Below, in pieces: positions 11,160 through 23,503 of a stretch of 64,000 bases of DNA (the stretch's first letter is position 1; each line of letters opens with the position of its first letter). Below the pieces are notes generated by a model that worked only from the letters and a program-made list of their open reading frames with translations, did no database searches and was not told the origin of the DNA. The stretch is taken from the NCBI GenBank assembly GCA_003508835.1, contig PUFA01000007.1, forward strand, positions 14,965,001 through 15,029,000. Reading direction: 5' to 3'. Source of the stretch: Eonycteris spelaea (taxonomy: Eukaryota > Chordata > Mammalia > Chiroptera > Pteropodidae). A program made the position numbers and the translations under genes.

Positions 11160-12215
11160 GTCATTAATTTTTTTAGAATTAAACTTCAATTTTGAGATAA
11201 TTGTAGATTCACAATAGATGTAGATGCAATTGTAAGATACAATACAGAGCACTCCCATTTACCCTTTATTCAGTTCCCACCAATGATAACTTCTTGCAAA
11301 ACCGTAGCACAATATCACAATATCTTGCTATTGATCGACTATTTCCATCACCACAAGGATCCCTCCTGTTGCCCTTTTATAATAAAACCCACTTCCTTCC
11401 TGCTTCTATTTTCCTTAAACCCTGGAAACCACTAATCTGTTCTCCATTTTCATAATTTTATCATTTCAAGAATGTTACGTGAATGGAATATATAGCATGT
11501 AAACTTTGGGATTGGAATTGGCAATAGACGTTACTGTACAGGTTTTTTTGTGTGAACATAAATCTTCATTTCTCTGAGTTACATGTTCAGGAGTGTACAT
11601 GCTGAATCCTATGGTACTTACATTTTAGCTTTTTAAGAAATTAACAAATAGTTTTCCAGAGTAGTTGTACCATTATACATTTTTACCACCAAGGTATGTG
11701 TGTGTCAGGTTTATTTTAGCCATTCTGATAGATATGTAATGGTTTTAGTTTTCCTTTCCCTAATGGCTATGATATGTAAATGTCTCTTCGCAAAATGTCT
11801 CTTCATGTCTTTTGACTATTTTCAGATTGGATTGTTAGTCTTTTTACTGTTATCTATTTTGATTTAGTTTTAGTAAAAGGTGTGAGACTAGGTCACTTTC
11901 CTCCCTTCTTCTCTCCCTCTTTCCCCTCTTTCCTTCCTCCTCCTCCTCCTCCTCCTCCTCCTCCTCCTCCTCCTCCTCCTCCTCCTCCTCCTTCTTCTGA
12001 CTTTGAATATCTAATTACTTTAGCATCATTTGTTTAAAAGGCTACCTTTCCTCTACTGAATTGTTTTTGCGCCTTTGTAAAAAATCAGCTGGTTTGAAAG
12101 CCCGTGGATACAGAGAAGGATGGCCGTACCACATTTTGCTTACCCATTCATTCCTTGACGGACACTGGGTTGCTTCCATCCTTTGACAACTGTGTTATCT
12201 CGCAGCTGCTGTGGG
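11160..12215 (-). mobile_element. Old L1 (L1M-type) 3' part, antisense
   Basis: Read on the plus strand it follows the reverse complement of old L1 ORF2 and 3' UTR sequence: 'ctggaaaccactaatctgtt', then 'gtagttgtaccattatacat', then 'agccattctgatagatatg', then 'catttgtttaaaaggctacc'. It ends in a 'tgacggacactgggttgctt'-like segment. No ORF survives. A TCC microsatellite has expanded in the middle. Confidence 0.75.
11936..11994. repeat. (TCC)n trinucleotide microsatellite
   Basis: About 18 near-perfect CCT/TCC units lie within the L1 remnant, preceded by impure CT-rich sequence. Confidence 0.97.
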
Positions 12216-14350
12216 TCAAATCTAGGCAAGGCTCAGCTGGTCCTTGGCTCAGCGTTTCCCTGGGCTGCAATTTCATCAGAGGCATGACTGAGGAAAAATC
12301 TGCTCCAAACTCTCTCAGGTTGTCGGCAGAATTCATATCCCTGAGGTTATATGACTGAGATCTTCATTTTCTTCCTGGCTGTTGGCCTGCTCACAGTTAC
12401 GAGAGACTGCCAGACTGTCCCTGTCACGTGGCATCTCCATAGGCCCTCTCACAAGGTGGAAGCTTGTTTCTTCAAACCAGAGAGAGAGAAAAGTCTCTCC
12501 TGGCTACTAAGACAGGGTCTTATATGACATAGCGTAGTCAAGGGTATGATGATTGTCTTTGCTGTATTCCCTTGCTTAGCTCAAGTTACAGGTTCTATAT
12601 GAATTTAAGGAGAAGAGATATGTACATCATGTTTTTAGGCACTCTTCTGTATATGTAATTTATTTCATACTACATTTAAAAATAAATTACAAAGAAAAAA
12701 TGGCATAGATAGGTGAAATGTTGGAGATGCTGTCTCTATCATCTATCTATAGCAAATTAAAAACAAAAACAAACCACTGCAGGGCGGCAATAGTTACCCT
12801 AATCATAGCAGAAATCAAAGAAAAACATCAAATACCATAATGAGAGTTATTTTATATCTATCATATTTATTAAATTTTGGTTTTAAAAGATAATTTTTTC
12901 AATGAATGGATTTTTTCAGGATTTTTTTTATTATTATTCTTTAAACTTAAAAATTTTAATAGCCTATGCCTTGGAAGAGATTTCTGTTCATTATTTTTAT
13001 CTGAATGTAGTGATGAGCTCCCCTGAAGCTAAAGCTTTTTGTTTAGCATTGGAAAATTGACTTCAATTATATCTTGAGTAATGCTTTTGTTCTGTTTGAT
13101 TTGACTAGATTCAGTTATGTTTGGGGGACACCCACAATTCTTTGGGTTTCATTTCACCATCTCATTTATCCAATAGTATTTATTCCTGTCTTTTTTCTCT
13201 CATTATTTTCATCTCTTCATTCATTTCCTATGTGATCCAAGAGTGTTTCTTCAATTTGTCTTCTGCATCACCGTTGCAAATTTGTCTTTCATAGCATCTA
13301 ATGTATTTATTTTATGCCTTCTCCAGAGGTGTTAGTGCACTTCCTTTTTATCTTGGTTTATCTTCTCATCAAAGCCCCTTGTTGTTCAATAGATGCAATT
13401 TTGTATAGGAACAAAAGTAAATAAATACTTTACCATTTTTCTTCTGTTTCAGAAAAGCCTTTCCACTGAAATATTTTGTCAGTAAAAAAGGCTCTTGTTT
13501 GTGCTGTAGAATTTCTTCATAGCTATCATACTTATTTGGTTCTATTATTTATCTTAGAAAGAGAATTCTGTGTAGAGCTGGTATTAAGAAATACTTATGT
13601 CTATTTCAATCAGAACCCTACCCTTTTCCTTCCAGGGACTATCTGCAGTTTCTGCTTGCGTTTAAGGCCGGACCTACCATGTACAGAAAAAACAATGCTA
13701 GCTTTTTTCCAATTGTAAAACTCTTCAATGCAAATGCAAAAAGAGTCACATTGAAATTGTTTTTACTTGATTGAATGGGTTCTTATTTGACAGAATAAGA
13801 AGGGAAATAGGGATAAGCTCCTGGCTTATTGTATATTTGGCAGGCTCCTTTTAGTTTTATAACATTGTTTTTCTCAAATGGTAAAACAAATACATGGTCA
13901 CTGAACAGAGACTAAACCTTACATGCATCTAAAACTGCAGTTGCAGAGAGGCAAAAGAAGTTTTATGGAGAGGCTTTCTGAAGACTCTTTAACCTTTCCC
14001 TTCTGCCTGGTTAGTACAGTGCTGCTTGCCTGAAATAGATTTTTTTCCTGCCTTTGTAGTTGGCTTCCCAGATACTTGCAATAGCTACTTAGCTGAGGCA
14101 GATTCTCTATTCTGCTCCATAAGCCAGAGTCTTTTTACTTGGGCCACCCTGTTCATCATGGCAGCCTCCCTCCCTATCTCCAAATTGGAAAGTTTCTCTG
14201 GGTCTGTACTGCAGGTTAAGAAGGGGGCTTCAATTCAATCCTTTTTCTTTCCTCCCTCTCTTTCCCTTCTCTCTCTCTCTGTGTTCTCTTTTTCTTTCCT
14301 ATTTTCCTCCCAGGTTATTTCCTTTGCAACAATTGTAGAGTAGGCTGGGA
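12216..14350. other. Spacer, no gene recognised
   Basis: Diverged sequence between an L1 remnant and an MLT1-type LTR. A short CT-rich tract lies near 14265-14281. No coding or RNA signal is seen. Confidence 0.55.
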
Positions 14351-14354
14351 TCCT

Positions 14355-14732
14355 ATTATGGTCTGAATTGTATCCCCCTCAAGTTCATATGTTGAAGTCC
14401 TAACCCCTAACGTGACTGTATTTGGCAATGGGGGCTTTAAAGAGATAATTAAGGTTAAACATGGTCATGTGAAAGGGCTCTAATCCAATAGGACTAGCTT
14501 CCTAAAGGAGAAGAGACAGCAGGGATGTGTAAGCACAGAGGAAAGACCATGTGAGGACAGCAGACAGGTGGCCATCTGCAAACCTAAGAGAGAGGCACCT
14601 GGAGAAGAAACCAAATCTGCTGACACCTTGATCTTGGACTTCCAGCCTCCAGAACTGTCAGAAATAAATTTCTCTTTATTTCTGTTCCCAGTTCGTAGTA
14701 TTTTGTTATGGCAACCCTAGCAGACTAATATA
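14355..14732 (+). mobile_element. MLT1-type solo LTR (ERVL-MaLR)
   Basis: It runs through the full order of MLT1 landmarks: 'tatggtctgaattgtatccc', 'catatgttgaagtcctaacc', 'tttaaagagataattaagg', 'ccttgatcttggacttccag', 'cctccagaactgtcagaaa', and the terminal 'ggcaaccctagcagactaat'. No internal retroviral sequence is present, so it is a solo LTR. Confidence 0.88.
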
Positions 14733-16405
14733 GATACTATCTACCCATCATTTCTGCTAATCTATAGAGATTCCTTCTGTGGATCTTGGCACATGTCTAA
14801 TTTTTATCGCTAATGTCTTATACTGCTGAAATTTCCTCTCCTTTTGCATGTTTTATAGGCATTTTTATGTGGCATTGGGAAAGAGGGTCCACTGGCCTTC
14901 TCTTAATCTCCTCTGAAACTTTACATTTCTTATGGCCTCTAGCATGTGATTTAGCAATTATATCCTATCTTGTTACATTCATTAATAGCATCAGCTTTAA
15001 GATCATCTGCCCAATTAACCCATAGCTTGCAAGCAGCTGGTTATCATGTTCTGTAATCCTTGTCTAGCACAATGCTTATACTTAAAAAAACTGAAGGGTT
15101 GGTCAATTGATTTAAAACCTCAAATTGGATCTACAGTAGAGGGATCTTCTTGATGCTCTGTTTCCTAGGTTTAGATGATGAATTCAGATTCTGCTAAAAG
15201 TGAAGGCAGTGGGTGCTGGACCATCTATCAACAAATGGGAGTATTTTGGAGCCTCCAGTCTGGTTTCTGCTTGAAGTGATGTGCTGTTCAGTTGTTTTCC
15301 CCTGGGACCCAGAGACAGATGTAGACAAACAGCAGGTGAGGAGGAAGAGCTGGGCTGAGCAGGGGGAGAGCTGTAAACAACGGAAACTATATTAAGAAAG
15401 AGCATCTGCAGTGCCTGTCTCAATCCTGCCACCCACTGGGCATGTTCCTGAATTGACTTTTCGCAGTCAGCTCATCAGTGACAGGTGTGGAATGATTTGT
15501 ACTACACACAAGTGGCAGCATTTTAGAATTGGAAAGTTTCTTAGACATCACATATTCTGATGTGTTAGGAAGCCTTGCTGTGGTATATGTATATGAACTA
15601 TTTAGGTAGTAAGCGAGATGATTTTAGGTAGAGGCATATTAACATTGGGTGCACATTAACACTGAATTGCTTTTCCAATTTTCTTTCAATCTTTTCGATA
15701 CTGGGAAGGAGAAAGCATCTGTCTTGTGCTGGTGGACCTTTACACATACCAACCTTCCTTTCTAACAGAGTGAGCATTTCCCCTCTGGCATTATATCTCT
15801 GCTACTCCCTTTTGATAACATATAAAAGTCCTTTTTTAAATCAATGAATTTAAGCAAGATGTTTTCCTTTAAAGACAAATATTAGCCAAATAATAGTGCA
15901 GGTGGTGTTTGGATAAAGCAAAAATTGTGAAGGTGATACAGAGCAAAACGAAGATACTGGCATCCCATCCCCTTCCCTTCGCTTCTACAAATGAAGGAAC
16001 TGAAGCCTCTTTTGTAATGTGTCACTGAGAGGCCAAGTTGCGATATTTGGGATAATTGACTAGTGGCCTCTGTTCTCACCAAGATGTCCAAGAGGAAGGA
16101 GAGACTGCCCCAGAAGTAATCAGAGCTTGGCATCTGTGTGGACCTTTACAATGGCAATGCCTGACACAGAGAGAAGGTCTCCGACCAGCCACCCTTTCAC
16201 TGGTTACCAGAAGGCAAAGAAAAGAACAGTGCCAGAAGAATGAATACTAACATTTGGGCGTGTGATCTCCAAGGCATTAAAGGACACAGTAAAAATTGAG
16301 AAGATGGTATAGAGAATCCTCATATATCTCTCATCTAGTTTCCTTTATTACATTGATAAGATACATTAGCCAAAGTTAATTCCCTTTAACGATTATTTTG
16401 GGGTA
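14733..16405. other. Spacer, no gene recognised
   Basis: Apparently unique sequence between LTR remnants. I see no exon, RNA or transposon that I can name. Confidence 0.5.
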
Positions 16406-16409
16406 GATA

Positions 16410-16755
16410 CAAGAGGCTAACTAAATAATGGCCTCCAGAGATATGAAGTTCTCATCCCTGGAACCTAGAAATGTTATCTTCATGACATAGCTTTTGCAGA
16501 TGTAATTAAATTGAGGATTTTGAGATGGATAGATTATCCTGGATTATCCCCATGAGCCCTAAATGCAATCCCAAGTGTCCTTCTAAGAGAGAAGCAGAGG
16601 GATGTTTGACACAGTGAGCAGAGGAGAAGGCAATGTGATCACCGAGGCAGCCGTTGGAGTGATGTAGTCACTTGGCACACCCAGAATGCAAAGAATGCAG
16701 CTCTAGAGGCTGGGAGAAGCAAGGAACTAATTCTGCCTTAGAACCTTCTAAAATT
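16410..16755 (+). mobile_element. Old MaLR/ERVL-type LTR fragment
   Basis: 'taaataatggcctccagaga', 'ttttgcagatgtaattaaat', 'gattatcctggattatcccc' and 'gtccttctaagagagaagca' match a common old mammalian LTR type. It stops before the expected polyadenylation end. Confidence 0.65.
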
Positions 16756-16759
16756 CAAG

Positions 16760-17035
16760 AGGTACTGGAGGAATATAAAAGTTCCCCTTTCTGAAAGCAG
16801 CCGGTGTTACTAGGTTCTTTCGCATCTTTCCAGAAATAATAGATGCATATACAAGCAAAACAGGTATTGACATATTTTCCCTCTCTTTTTACCCATGTGT
16901 TAACCTGTACATTGTTCTGTGCCCTGCTTTCCCCCTGCTTTTTCACGAACAATAACCCTTGAAGATTATTCCAGATAAACGCACAATTTCCTTTACATTT
17001 TTTAATGGTCCTTGGAAGAAGGGAAAGGGACACAC
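16760..17035. mobile_element. Diverged LINE-like fragment
   Basis: 'tgttactaggttctttcgca', 'agatgcatatacaagcaaaa' and 'cacgaacaataacccttga' resemble a widespread old LINE 3' segment. The family cannot be fixed by eye. It separates two LTR pieces. Confidence 0.4.
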
Positions 17036-17039
17036 TAGG

Positions 17040-17245
17040 AGTTCACACACACAGAGAAAAGGCCACGTGAGGACACAGTGAGAACACAGCATCTGCTAGC
17101 CAAGAGGAATAGGCTTACCAGAAACCAACGCTGGATCTTAAACTTCCTGTCTCCAGAACTGTAAGCAAGTAAATTTCTGTTGTTTAAGCCACCGAGCCTC
17201 TGGTATTTTGTTATGGCAGCCCTCTGGACGTGTCTAAACTTTTGG
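17040..17245 (+). mobile_element. MLT1-type LTR, 3' half
   Basis: 'ggccacgtgaggacacagtg', 'cctgtctccagaactgtaag', 'aaatttctgttgtttaagcc' and 'tattttgttatggcagccct' are the end of an MLT1 LTR. The 5' half is missing at this site. Confidence 0.8.
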
Positions 17246-17274
17246 GTGTGTCCCAATTTTGTCTTGTAAGTATG

Positions 17275-17450
17275 TCAGTCAGATTGGATGAGGGACTACC
17301 TTAATGGCCTCATTTTAACCTCATCACTCCTTTAAAGGCGCTATCTTCAAACATAGTCCCATTCTCAGTTACTGGGGTGGGGGGGGGTCACGATTTCAAC
17401 ATACAAATTTTGGGTGACTCATTTCAGCCCATAGATTACGGGCATACATA
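17275..17450 (-). mobile_element. MLT1-type LTR, 5' part, antisense
   Basis: 'acctcatcactcctttaaag', 'aaacatagtcccattctcag' and 'acatacaaattttgggtgac' are the reverse complement of an MLT1 5' region. It lies head-to-tail with the preceding sense copy. Confidence 0.65.
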
Positions 17451-18930
17451 ACGGGCATAACAGGCATCAAACTACTTCAACGGTAGACTATATTGTTATT
17501 GATTACTACCAAAAAAAAGTGGCTTTGTTGGAGAAGAGGAGTTCTAAATCCAGAGACCAAAAGGCTGCTGAACCTGGACTTGATTCCTGCTGCCTTGCAC
17601 GCAGTCTCTACATAATGGTCTGTGGGCAGGGGAGAAACAGAATCTGCCAAGAACTTTTTTTCTGGTATAATACATGCAACGCACACTACTTAAAGATAAA
17701 TATGGCTTTTTAAAAATATATATATAGTAGGTGACTTTTTTTCTGCGGTGAGAGGGAGAGCAAAGGGCATTCCAGAGACTGAAAATGTTGAGGGAGGCAT
17801 GAAGAGAATGTGGGTAAATTCTTTGACAGAAGTACAAAACATGCAAATCTCAGCTAAAGCGCAACTCAGCTCGTCTCCCCTTATCTGTCACACAGGAACT
17901 TTTTAATATTGGTATGTGGGTGGAAAAAAGTAGACTCCAGACGGGTCTTTATAGAAGCTTATATAATGAAATAAATAAATTATTAGTACTAGTGGCCATC
18001 CCCAGATGCGAAAATAAAGTGAATAGTAAAGTAGAATTTCATCTGCATTTGGAAATTGTACTCTTTATTTGCGTGGGAGCAATGTCCCAGGAAAATTTTT
18101 TAACAAGATAAACATTTAAATCACATAGTAATTATATATTTTTTTTTTGGTGGGGTGGGGGTGGTGTGTTACAGACAATTCAACAGCAGACTTTGCACAA
18201 AAAATAATTAGAAGTTGATTACAGTTTTCCATCTCTCTCCAGGACCACTATTCATAACTTGAAAAGGAATATAGTTTTTAATTAAAATTTATGAAAACGT
18301 AGCAATTGTTTTCATTATGTAGGAAATTAAACCTCCTAGTAACTAAAGATAGAAATACAGTTAAATTAAATTACAATGAAAGCCCTTTGTTCAAAAGTAT
18401 TCCTTTCTCACCTTCCAAAAATAACTGCAAAGTTTCAGGAGTCCCCAAATTGTAGAGGTCGTGGCAGTTCCCCAAATTTGGCTTTTTGTAAAGAAATTTA
18501 CTGCTGTTCTGCAGTTAGTCCTTTCAGGCCATTATGTTTACTCTTGTCTTGAGAAAACTCATTCCTCAAACTTGAATTCTAGCCCTGACAAATTTAGATC
18601 CAGTTCATCCTCCATCAGTGTTTGGACTCATTCTTAGACAGCATACAGCCAAATAACGAGGAAGCAAGGAATGCCTTTCTGTATTTGGGGACTGAAGGTG
18701 GAACAGATGCTCCCAAATTTGAAACGATGTCTGATAGAGTCCTGAACTCTGAACTTCACTTCTCGGTTCCCTACACTCCCTCACAGAGACATGGTCCGCA
18801 TGTCTTCACCTGTTTGAGGAATCCTGAGGAGAAGGCATTTATTATATATTTTCTGGGACCAGTTAGCAGTAGTGAAATAGTGAGCCTAGAGTTCCATATT
18901 GGATTCTTTACTTCAGTGGAATATTGGAGT
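17451..18930. other. Spacer, no gene recognised
   Basis: Short G-runs (near 17381 and 18150) and AT-rich sequence. No supported feature. Confidence 0.5.
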
Positions 18931-18934
18931 TAAT

Positions 18935-19010
18935 TAGGTGTGGGGTCTTGAGCAAATTCCTTTGACTGTCTAAGCATTTGGTGCTGTTTCATAGTCTATA
19001 AGAAATCCGG
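18935..19010 (-). mobile_element. MIR SINE fragment (antisense)
   Basis: 'gtggggtcttgagcaaattc' followed by a degraded 'cagtttcctcatctataa'-like stretch fits the antisense MIR core. Confidence 0.45.
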
Positions 19011-19569
19011 GGGATTCCTAAGAGGAAGGCAACGGTGGAAGGATTGGGGAGGGAAGACAGAAGTTGGGATAGGGGAGGACAGACGAGAACCAAATGTATG
19101 ATTCCTTACAAACCGGTTCCCAGATTCAATAAATTCTTGACCTTTTTCTGATAGCTTAATGATACAGACTCTTTTTTTGCCCACACGATGGCACTAGCTG
19201 TTTAGAAAACAGCCTCGCTAATATCAGAAAGTCAGTGGTGGCACTCCTGAGTTTGTGGGGGAATGAACTGCAGCTGACGTTTAGAGCAATTAATAACGCA
19301 TTAGAAAATTTACTAACAGGGATAATCTACGTCGAGTTAATTAGAAAGCAGTTTCAAGACTGGGGAAGTGGGGGAGAAACGAACATGTGGGGCTGCTGGC
19401 TCTACTACCAGTGCTATGGCAAGTTTACATATCACCGAAGGCTCTTAATCTAGCGACGACCTGTTAAGATTCTGCTTCGTCGCCAACTGGAGTGTTTTTC
19501 TAGGCTAAGAGAAGCAAGATGGCATGGGAGAGAGGGATGCTCCCTTTTCAATGTAGTGGAAAGAAGCTC

Positions 19570-19735
19570 GTCCTGGCACTTGGGAGGCCAGGTTTTTAAT
19601 GCTATTTCTGCTACTAATTCCCTCCTGTGACATTGAATAGAACATTTTGTCTTTCAGGGACTGTTTCTCACCTATAAAATGCATCCATTGGGTCAGATAA
19701 CCTCAAAGTTCTCTTCTAGCTTTGGCATCCAATTT
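19570..19735 (-). mobile_element. MIR SINE fragment (antisense)
   Basis: 'tgctatttctgctactaatt', 'tgtttctcacctataaaatg' and 'ggtcagataacctcaaagtt' follow the antisense MIR order. Confidence 0.6.
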
Positions 19736-20760
19736 GGTGATGTTAGAAGACACGAGTTTTGCTAGCTGGAGATATATAGATACATGCTTATATTTGTAAT
19801 CGCAATGTCAGTAAACAGCATCTGCTGGATTATGATAAGAGCACAAAATGCAGTGTTCACACACTCAGACCACAGCTGCAATAGCAGATTTTGATTGATA
19901 TCAGCAATTGGAGCTCATGGTTATCTGGGAAGAAATTGAATTTGCAAAGGTCTCTTGAAAGGGTCTGCAGGGAGCCAAGAGGAATAAGTGTAGGCAACCT
20001 GCTAAGGAGGGTTTGGGGCTTGGATGGAGAGGCAGGTGCAGGGAGGGACAGCAGGGTGTATGTGCCCAGTGGGTTTCAGACTTGTGTTGGGTCTGCAGGT
20101 ACTTTTCAGATTAACCGCAGCTAATCACTCGGCAGGAGGGCTGTGCTCAAAGCTGCAACGTGGCATCTAATTGTCCAAACTCTCATTTGCCCTTTTCATT
20201 CTTATCCACTTACTAAATTTGGTCAAGATCTGTCAGCAGCGCTTTATTTTTAATTTGCTCAGAACGACGTGGAATCTCAGGCAGCTCTGACTTTGCTCTT
20301 TGATGGTGGAAGTCAAAGTTTGCTCCAGGTGAAATTTGTGATGTGGAAAAGATTTGAAACAAAAACAGTGGGTGGAATTTTAGTGACCGGGAAGAGGGAC
20401 AAGAATCCATTGCTCAGCTTGTTTTGCCTGGTGATCCAATAGAGATCTCATCTCACAGCAGGGGCACAGGTGACAGTAACGTGATTTCAACATGGATGGG
20501 AGAAAGAGGTCCCAGGTGTAAATGGGAAGAACAGAAACATACTGGAAATTCTGCCCTTGAAGAATCTGATGTCTACAAATCCAGACTTTTATAAAACAAA
20601 ACAATTAGGAGAGCTTATCTTCATATGCACCCAATATTTTTGTCTTGTTTTAAATTCATTATTAATTTATTTATTTGCACGCCTTGTGTTTTTTTATTTA
20701 TAAAAGTAATACATGACTGCTAAAAAATTAAACAATACAAAAGTCTATCGTAAATATGGT
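19736..20760. other. Spacer, no gene recognised
   Basis: Nothing supported until the (AG)n tract. A short piece near 20690-20755 resembles an old LINE 3' end. Confidence 0.45.

Positions 20761-20763
<3 letters not shown>

Positions 20764-20810
<47 letters not shown>
20764..20810. repeat. (AG)n microsatellite
   Basis: About 22 perfect AG units follow an A-rich segment. Confidence 0.98.
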
Positions 20811-20812
<2 letters not shown>

Positions 20813-21890
20813 TCTCCTATTATCTGGTCTGACTATCATATCCCTGCAACCCATGGCCTGGATAACGTTCTTTGATGAGTCTCTTTGAACAATCTAACTT
20901 TCCCAAGAAAAAGTGAAAATGCTCCTATTTATGACTTTTTGAGCTCAGAGAAATTTTCTCACTCTGGTTTGGGCCTGAAGGGTCACCAACAGACCCTGTT
21001 CTGCCTTGGACTTTCAGGGCTAAACCCAGGAAAGTCCCTGGGCAAACTGGAATGGTTGGTCACCTTTGTTTCACTTAACTTCTAAGTCCTCTAGTCTATG
21101 AATTGAAGCCTGATCCTTCAAAGCTGGAACTTGCTGCTTTGTTTCAATTCTGTAAGATAGTCCTGTTTTCCTGTTTCTTCAAAGTGAAGCAAGAAAACCT
21201 AGCCCTTTCTTTTTCTTTTGCTGAGTCCAGTGGAGATACAGCATTTTGGAGCATAGGAAGATGAATGGGAAGGGCATCTCCTTCCACGTCAGACATGTTG
21301 TGACTCCTCTCTACTGGACTGCACTGTATGAAAAGGACATCAAGGCACATCCTGGGGGCCCTGCTTTCTGCTGATTTGAACATAGGCACTGTCTTCAAGA
21401 AACGTTCTGTTTGCACCTGCCTAGTCTTTCAGTATCATGTGAAGCTCAGGTGAAGGCTCCATCCCTTTGGGTAAAAAAAAAAAAAAAAAACACTGAAGCT
21501 CCTAGAAGCCCCAGACCAGTTCCTGTCTCTCCCAGTGTTATCGCAATGGCTTCTGCCCTGTCTTGAGCTTACCGAGCAGAAGCTGTGTCTCTAGGACTGT
21601 TGTGGGGTTGGACTGGCCCAATTGTAAAACAGTAGTGATCTAATAGGGATATCTAATAAAGGCAGCAGATATTGGAGTAATCCTTGCACCTGCCTCTTTG
21701 ACAGTTTGTGCCGCGGACCACATGAGAGCAAGGCAATCCCTAAGTGTTATCTGAACACAGGAGTACTTTGGGGGATAAATGGTTTGAGAATTATCAAGGG
21801 GATTTGAAACACAGACTGTGCTAGATATTCGGAAGTTCATTTTTCAGTCATCTTCCCACTATGTAAATGGCCTTCAGTATTCTTCTTTTA
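20811..21890. other. Spacer upstream of RAG1, no gene recognised
   Basis: Contains an A-run of about 18 at 21473-21490. No exon, RNA or nameable repeat was seen. Distal RAG1 regulatory DNA could lie here, but no motif cluster stands out by eye. Confidence 0.45.
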
Positions 21891-21892
21891 TA

Positions 21893-22045
21893 GTAGAGTG
21901 GCGTGATTAAGAGCACAGGCTTTGGAAGCCCACCCGCCTTCACCAGCAGTGGCTGTGTGTCCATGGGCAAGTTATCCAAAAACTCCTGTTGTTTCTCTTT
22001 AGAGATAAGAATAGCAAAAGTGCAGAACTGTGGTGAAAATGACAT
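21893..22045 (-). mobile_element. MIR SINE fragment (antisense)
   Basis: 'gattaagagcacaggctttg', 'gtgtccatgggcaagttatc' and a degenerate 'cctcagtttctttatctg' region match the antisense MIR. Confidence 0.6.
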
Positions 22046-22074
22046 AGAACTTCAAAGCTTCATCTATTGCTCTC

Positions 22075-22170
22075 AATAACTAGCGTTAATACTATCAATC
22101 CTAGGTTGTAGATGAGGAGATTGAGACATCAATCACCTGTGGCAAAATTTAAATCCAAGTCTGTTGACTT
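22075..22170 (+). mobile_element. MIR SINE fragment (sense)
   Basis: 'gttgtagatgaggagattga' and 'tcacctgtggcaaaatttaa' resemble the sense MIR core. Confidence 0.45.
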
Positions 22171-22334
22171 AAAAACTCCAGTAATGTTTAAGTGTTGTTA
22201 CAAGGGCACAACCTTCCCCGACTGAGAATTGACCAGATAAGAGGATGATGAAGTGATTTGGATACCATTTCAAAATAAAATAAAAATTATTGTATAGTTA
22301 GTATTTGATTAATGTCTACTAAGGGTAGACATTA

Positions 22335-22480
22335 TTCCAAGTGTTTACTATAACTCTCAATGTATAACCTCATTGACTCTTTGAGGTATAAAATGTTAGT
22401 ATCTCCATCTACAAAGCAGGATACTGAGGCACAGAGGTATAAAACCTTGGTAGAAGCCAGAGCTTACACTGGCAAGATTA
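22335..22480 (+). mobile_element. MIR SINE fragment (sense)
   Basis: 'ctcattgactctttgaggta', 'aagcaggatactgaggcaca' and 'agccagagcttacac' follow the sense MIR order. It lies within 300 bp of the RAG1 core promoter. Confidence 0.6.
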
Positions 22481-22599
22481 TTTCAAACCAAACAGTCCTG
22501 GCGAGCAGACTAGCAGTTTTGGCAATGCTCCAGCATACACCCGTGTTTGGCTCTACACTCAGGTCCCCAGTAAAGCTTCCTGAGAGCCAGGTGCCAGCT

Positions 22600-22742
22600 G
22601 GAGCTGGGGGCTCCTGGCTTGTGATTGGCTGCCATCTTTTGTGGTTAGCCCTCTGTGGTGGGGAGGCTGGGAAGGACAGTGGAGGCTGATAAATAATGCA
22701 GCAGCCTGCTCTGAGGGACAGGAGAGCAAGGAAAGAGAGAAG
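22600..22742 (+). promoter_or_regulatory. RAG1: RAG1 core promoter
   Basis: The region just upstream of the recognisable RAG1 exon 1 contains an inverted CCAAT box (ATTGG, 22624-22628), a RUNX-type TGTGGTTA (22640-22647) and a second TGTGGT (22654-22659). An NF-Y site is an established essential element of the mammalian RAG1 promoter; RUNX binding here is inference from sequence. There is no strong TATA box. An ATAAATA at about 22690 sits some 50 bases before the likely start, and mammalian RAG1 promoters are described as TATA-less. There is no CpG island, as expected for a lymphoid-restricted promoter. Confidence 0.82.
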
Positions 22743-22830
22743 AATACACTTTGCTCTCTCGCTGGCATCAAATAATATCAACTGAATAACAGACATCCCA
22801 ACACTTTGCCCAGGCAGCCTGCTAAGCAAG
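22738..22830 (+). other. RAG1: RAG1 exon 1 (non-coding)
   Basis: The segment containing 'acactttgc', 'aataatatcaact' and 'caggcagcctgctaagcaag' closely resembles the human RAG1 first exon as I remember it. It is followed by a donor, GCAAG|GTAACA, with the exon end at 22830. It holds no ATG, so ribosomes should reach the exon 2 start unhindered. The start coordinate is approximate. The exon is joined to 26413 across a 3.6 kb intron. Confidence 0.88.
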
Positions 22831-23301
22831 GTAACACTTGGACTTTTCATGCCTTGAGCCATGTGTTTATTTATATTTTTATGTTTCTAATCAAGAGTAG
22901 TTGGGGTTTTTTTTTTTCCCCCCTCACAGGGGATGAGAGGAAAGAGTGAGGGAAGATGACATTAATTTGTTTTTTTCTCTCTAATGTATGAAAATAGGAA
23001 AGGAGCATGATGCCAAGTTCAGGAAGAAACTGTAGGTTCATAGAGAAGATCCAAATTATCCAAACTACTGCAAATGAATGCTGTAGGCAGAGAAGGGCTT
23101 AAGGAGTACCTTTTGAATAAATGAGCAAACAAATCGGCAGAAGGAAAGGTTTGAGACTCTTGGGGAAAAAAGCATATTGTTCTGGTTCAGGCAAGAAAAA
23201 TTATCAGGAACAAACAAATTCCAGGGTGGGAGGAAATGTATACTTTCCCAGATATTGTCTTTGACAGGAAGTTCTTGAACTAGATTGGATTAAATAGGAG
23301 A

Positions 23302-23503
23302 CCAGTATTTCTCAAAGAGTGCCGATCTGCGGGCCACTCATAGCAGGATCACTGGAATGTTTGTTAAAAAATACAATTTTTAGACCCTATCCCAGGTAAA
23401 TTGAATCAGACCCTCTGGGACCCGATGATCTGCATTATTATTTTTTTAAACACAAACTCCTTAATGATTCTGATCCATAATACTTTTGAGAATTGCCACC
23501 GCA
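23302..23503 (-). mobile_element. MER5-type hAT-Charlie non-autonomous element
   Basis: 'gtatttctcaaagagtgccg', 'ggatcactggaatgtttgtt', 'gaatcagaccctctgggacc' and 'aatgattctgatccataata' follow the MER5A-like order, ending 'tttgagaattgcca'. The strand is nominal because the ends are near-palindromic. Confidence 0.7.

Noticed and set aside
17070..17110. CACAGTG heptamer as a cryptic recombination signal
   Set aside because: No convincing nonamer at 12 or 23 bases; the heptamer is part of an LTR motif ('gaggacacagtgagaa').
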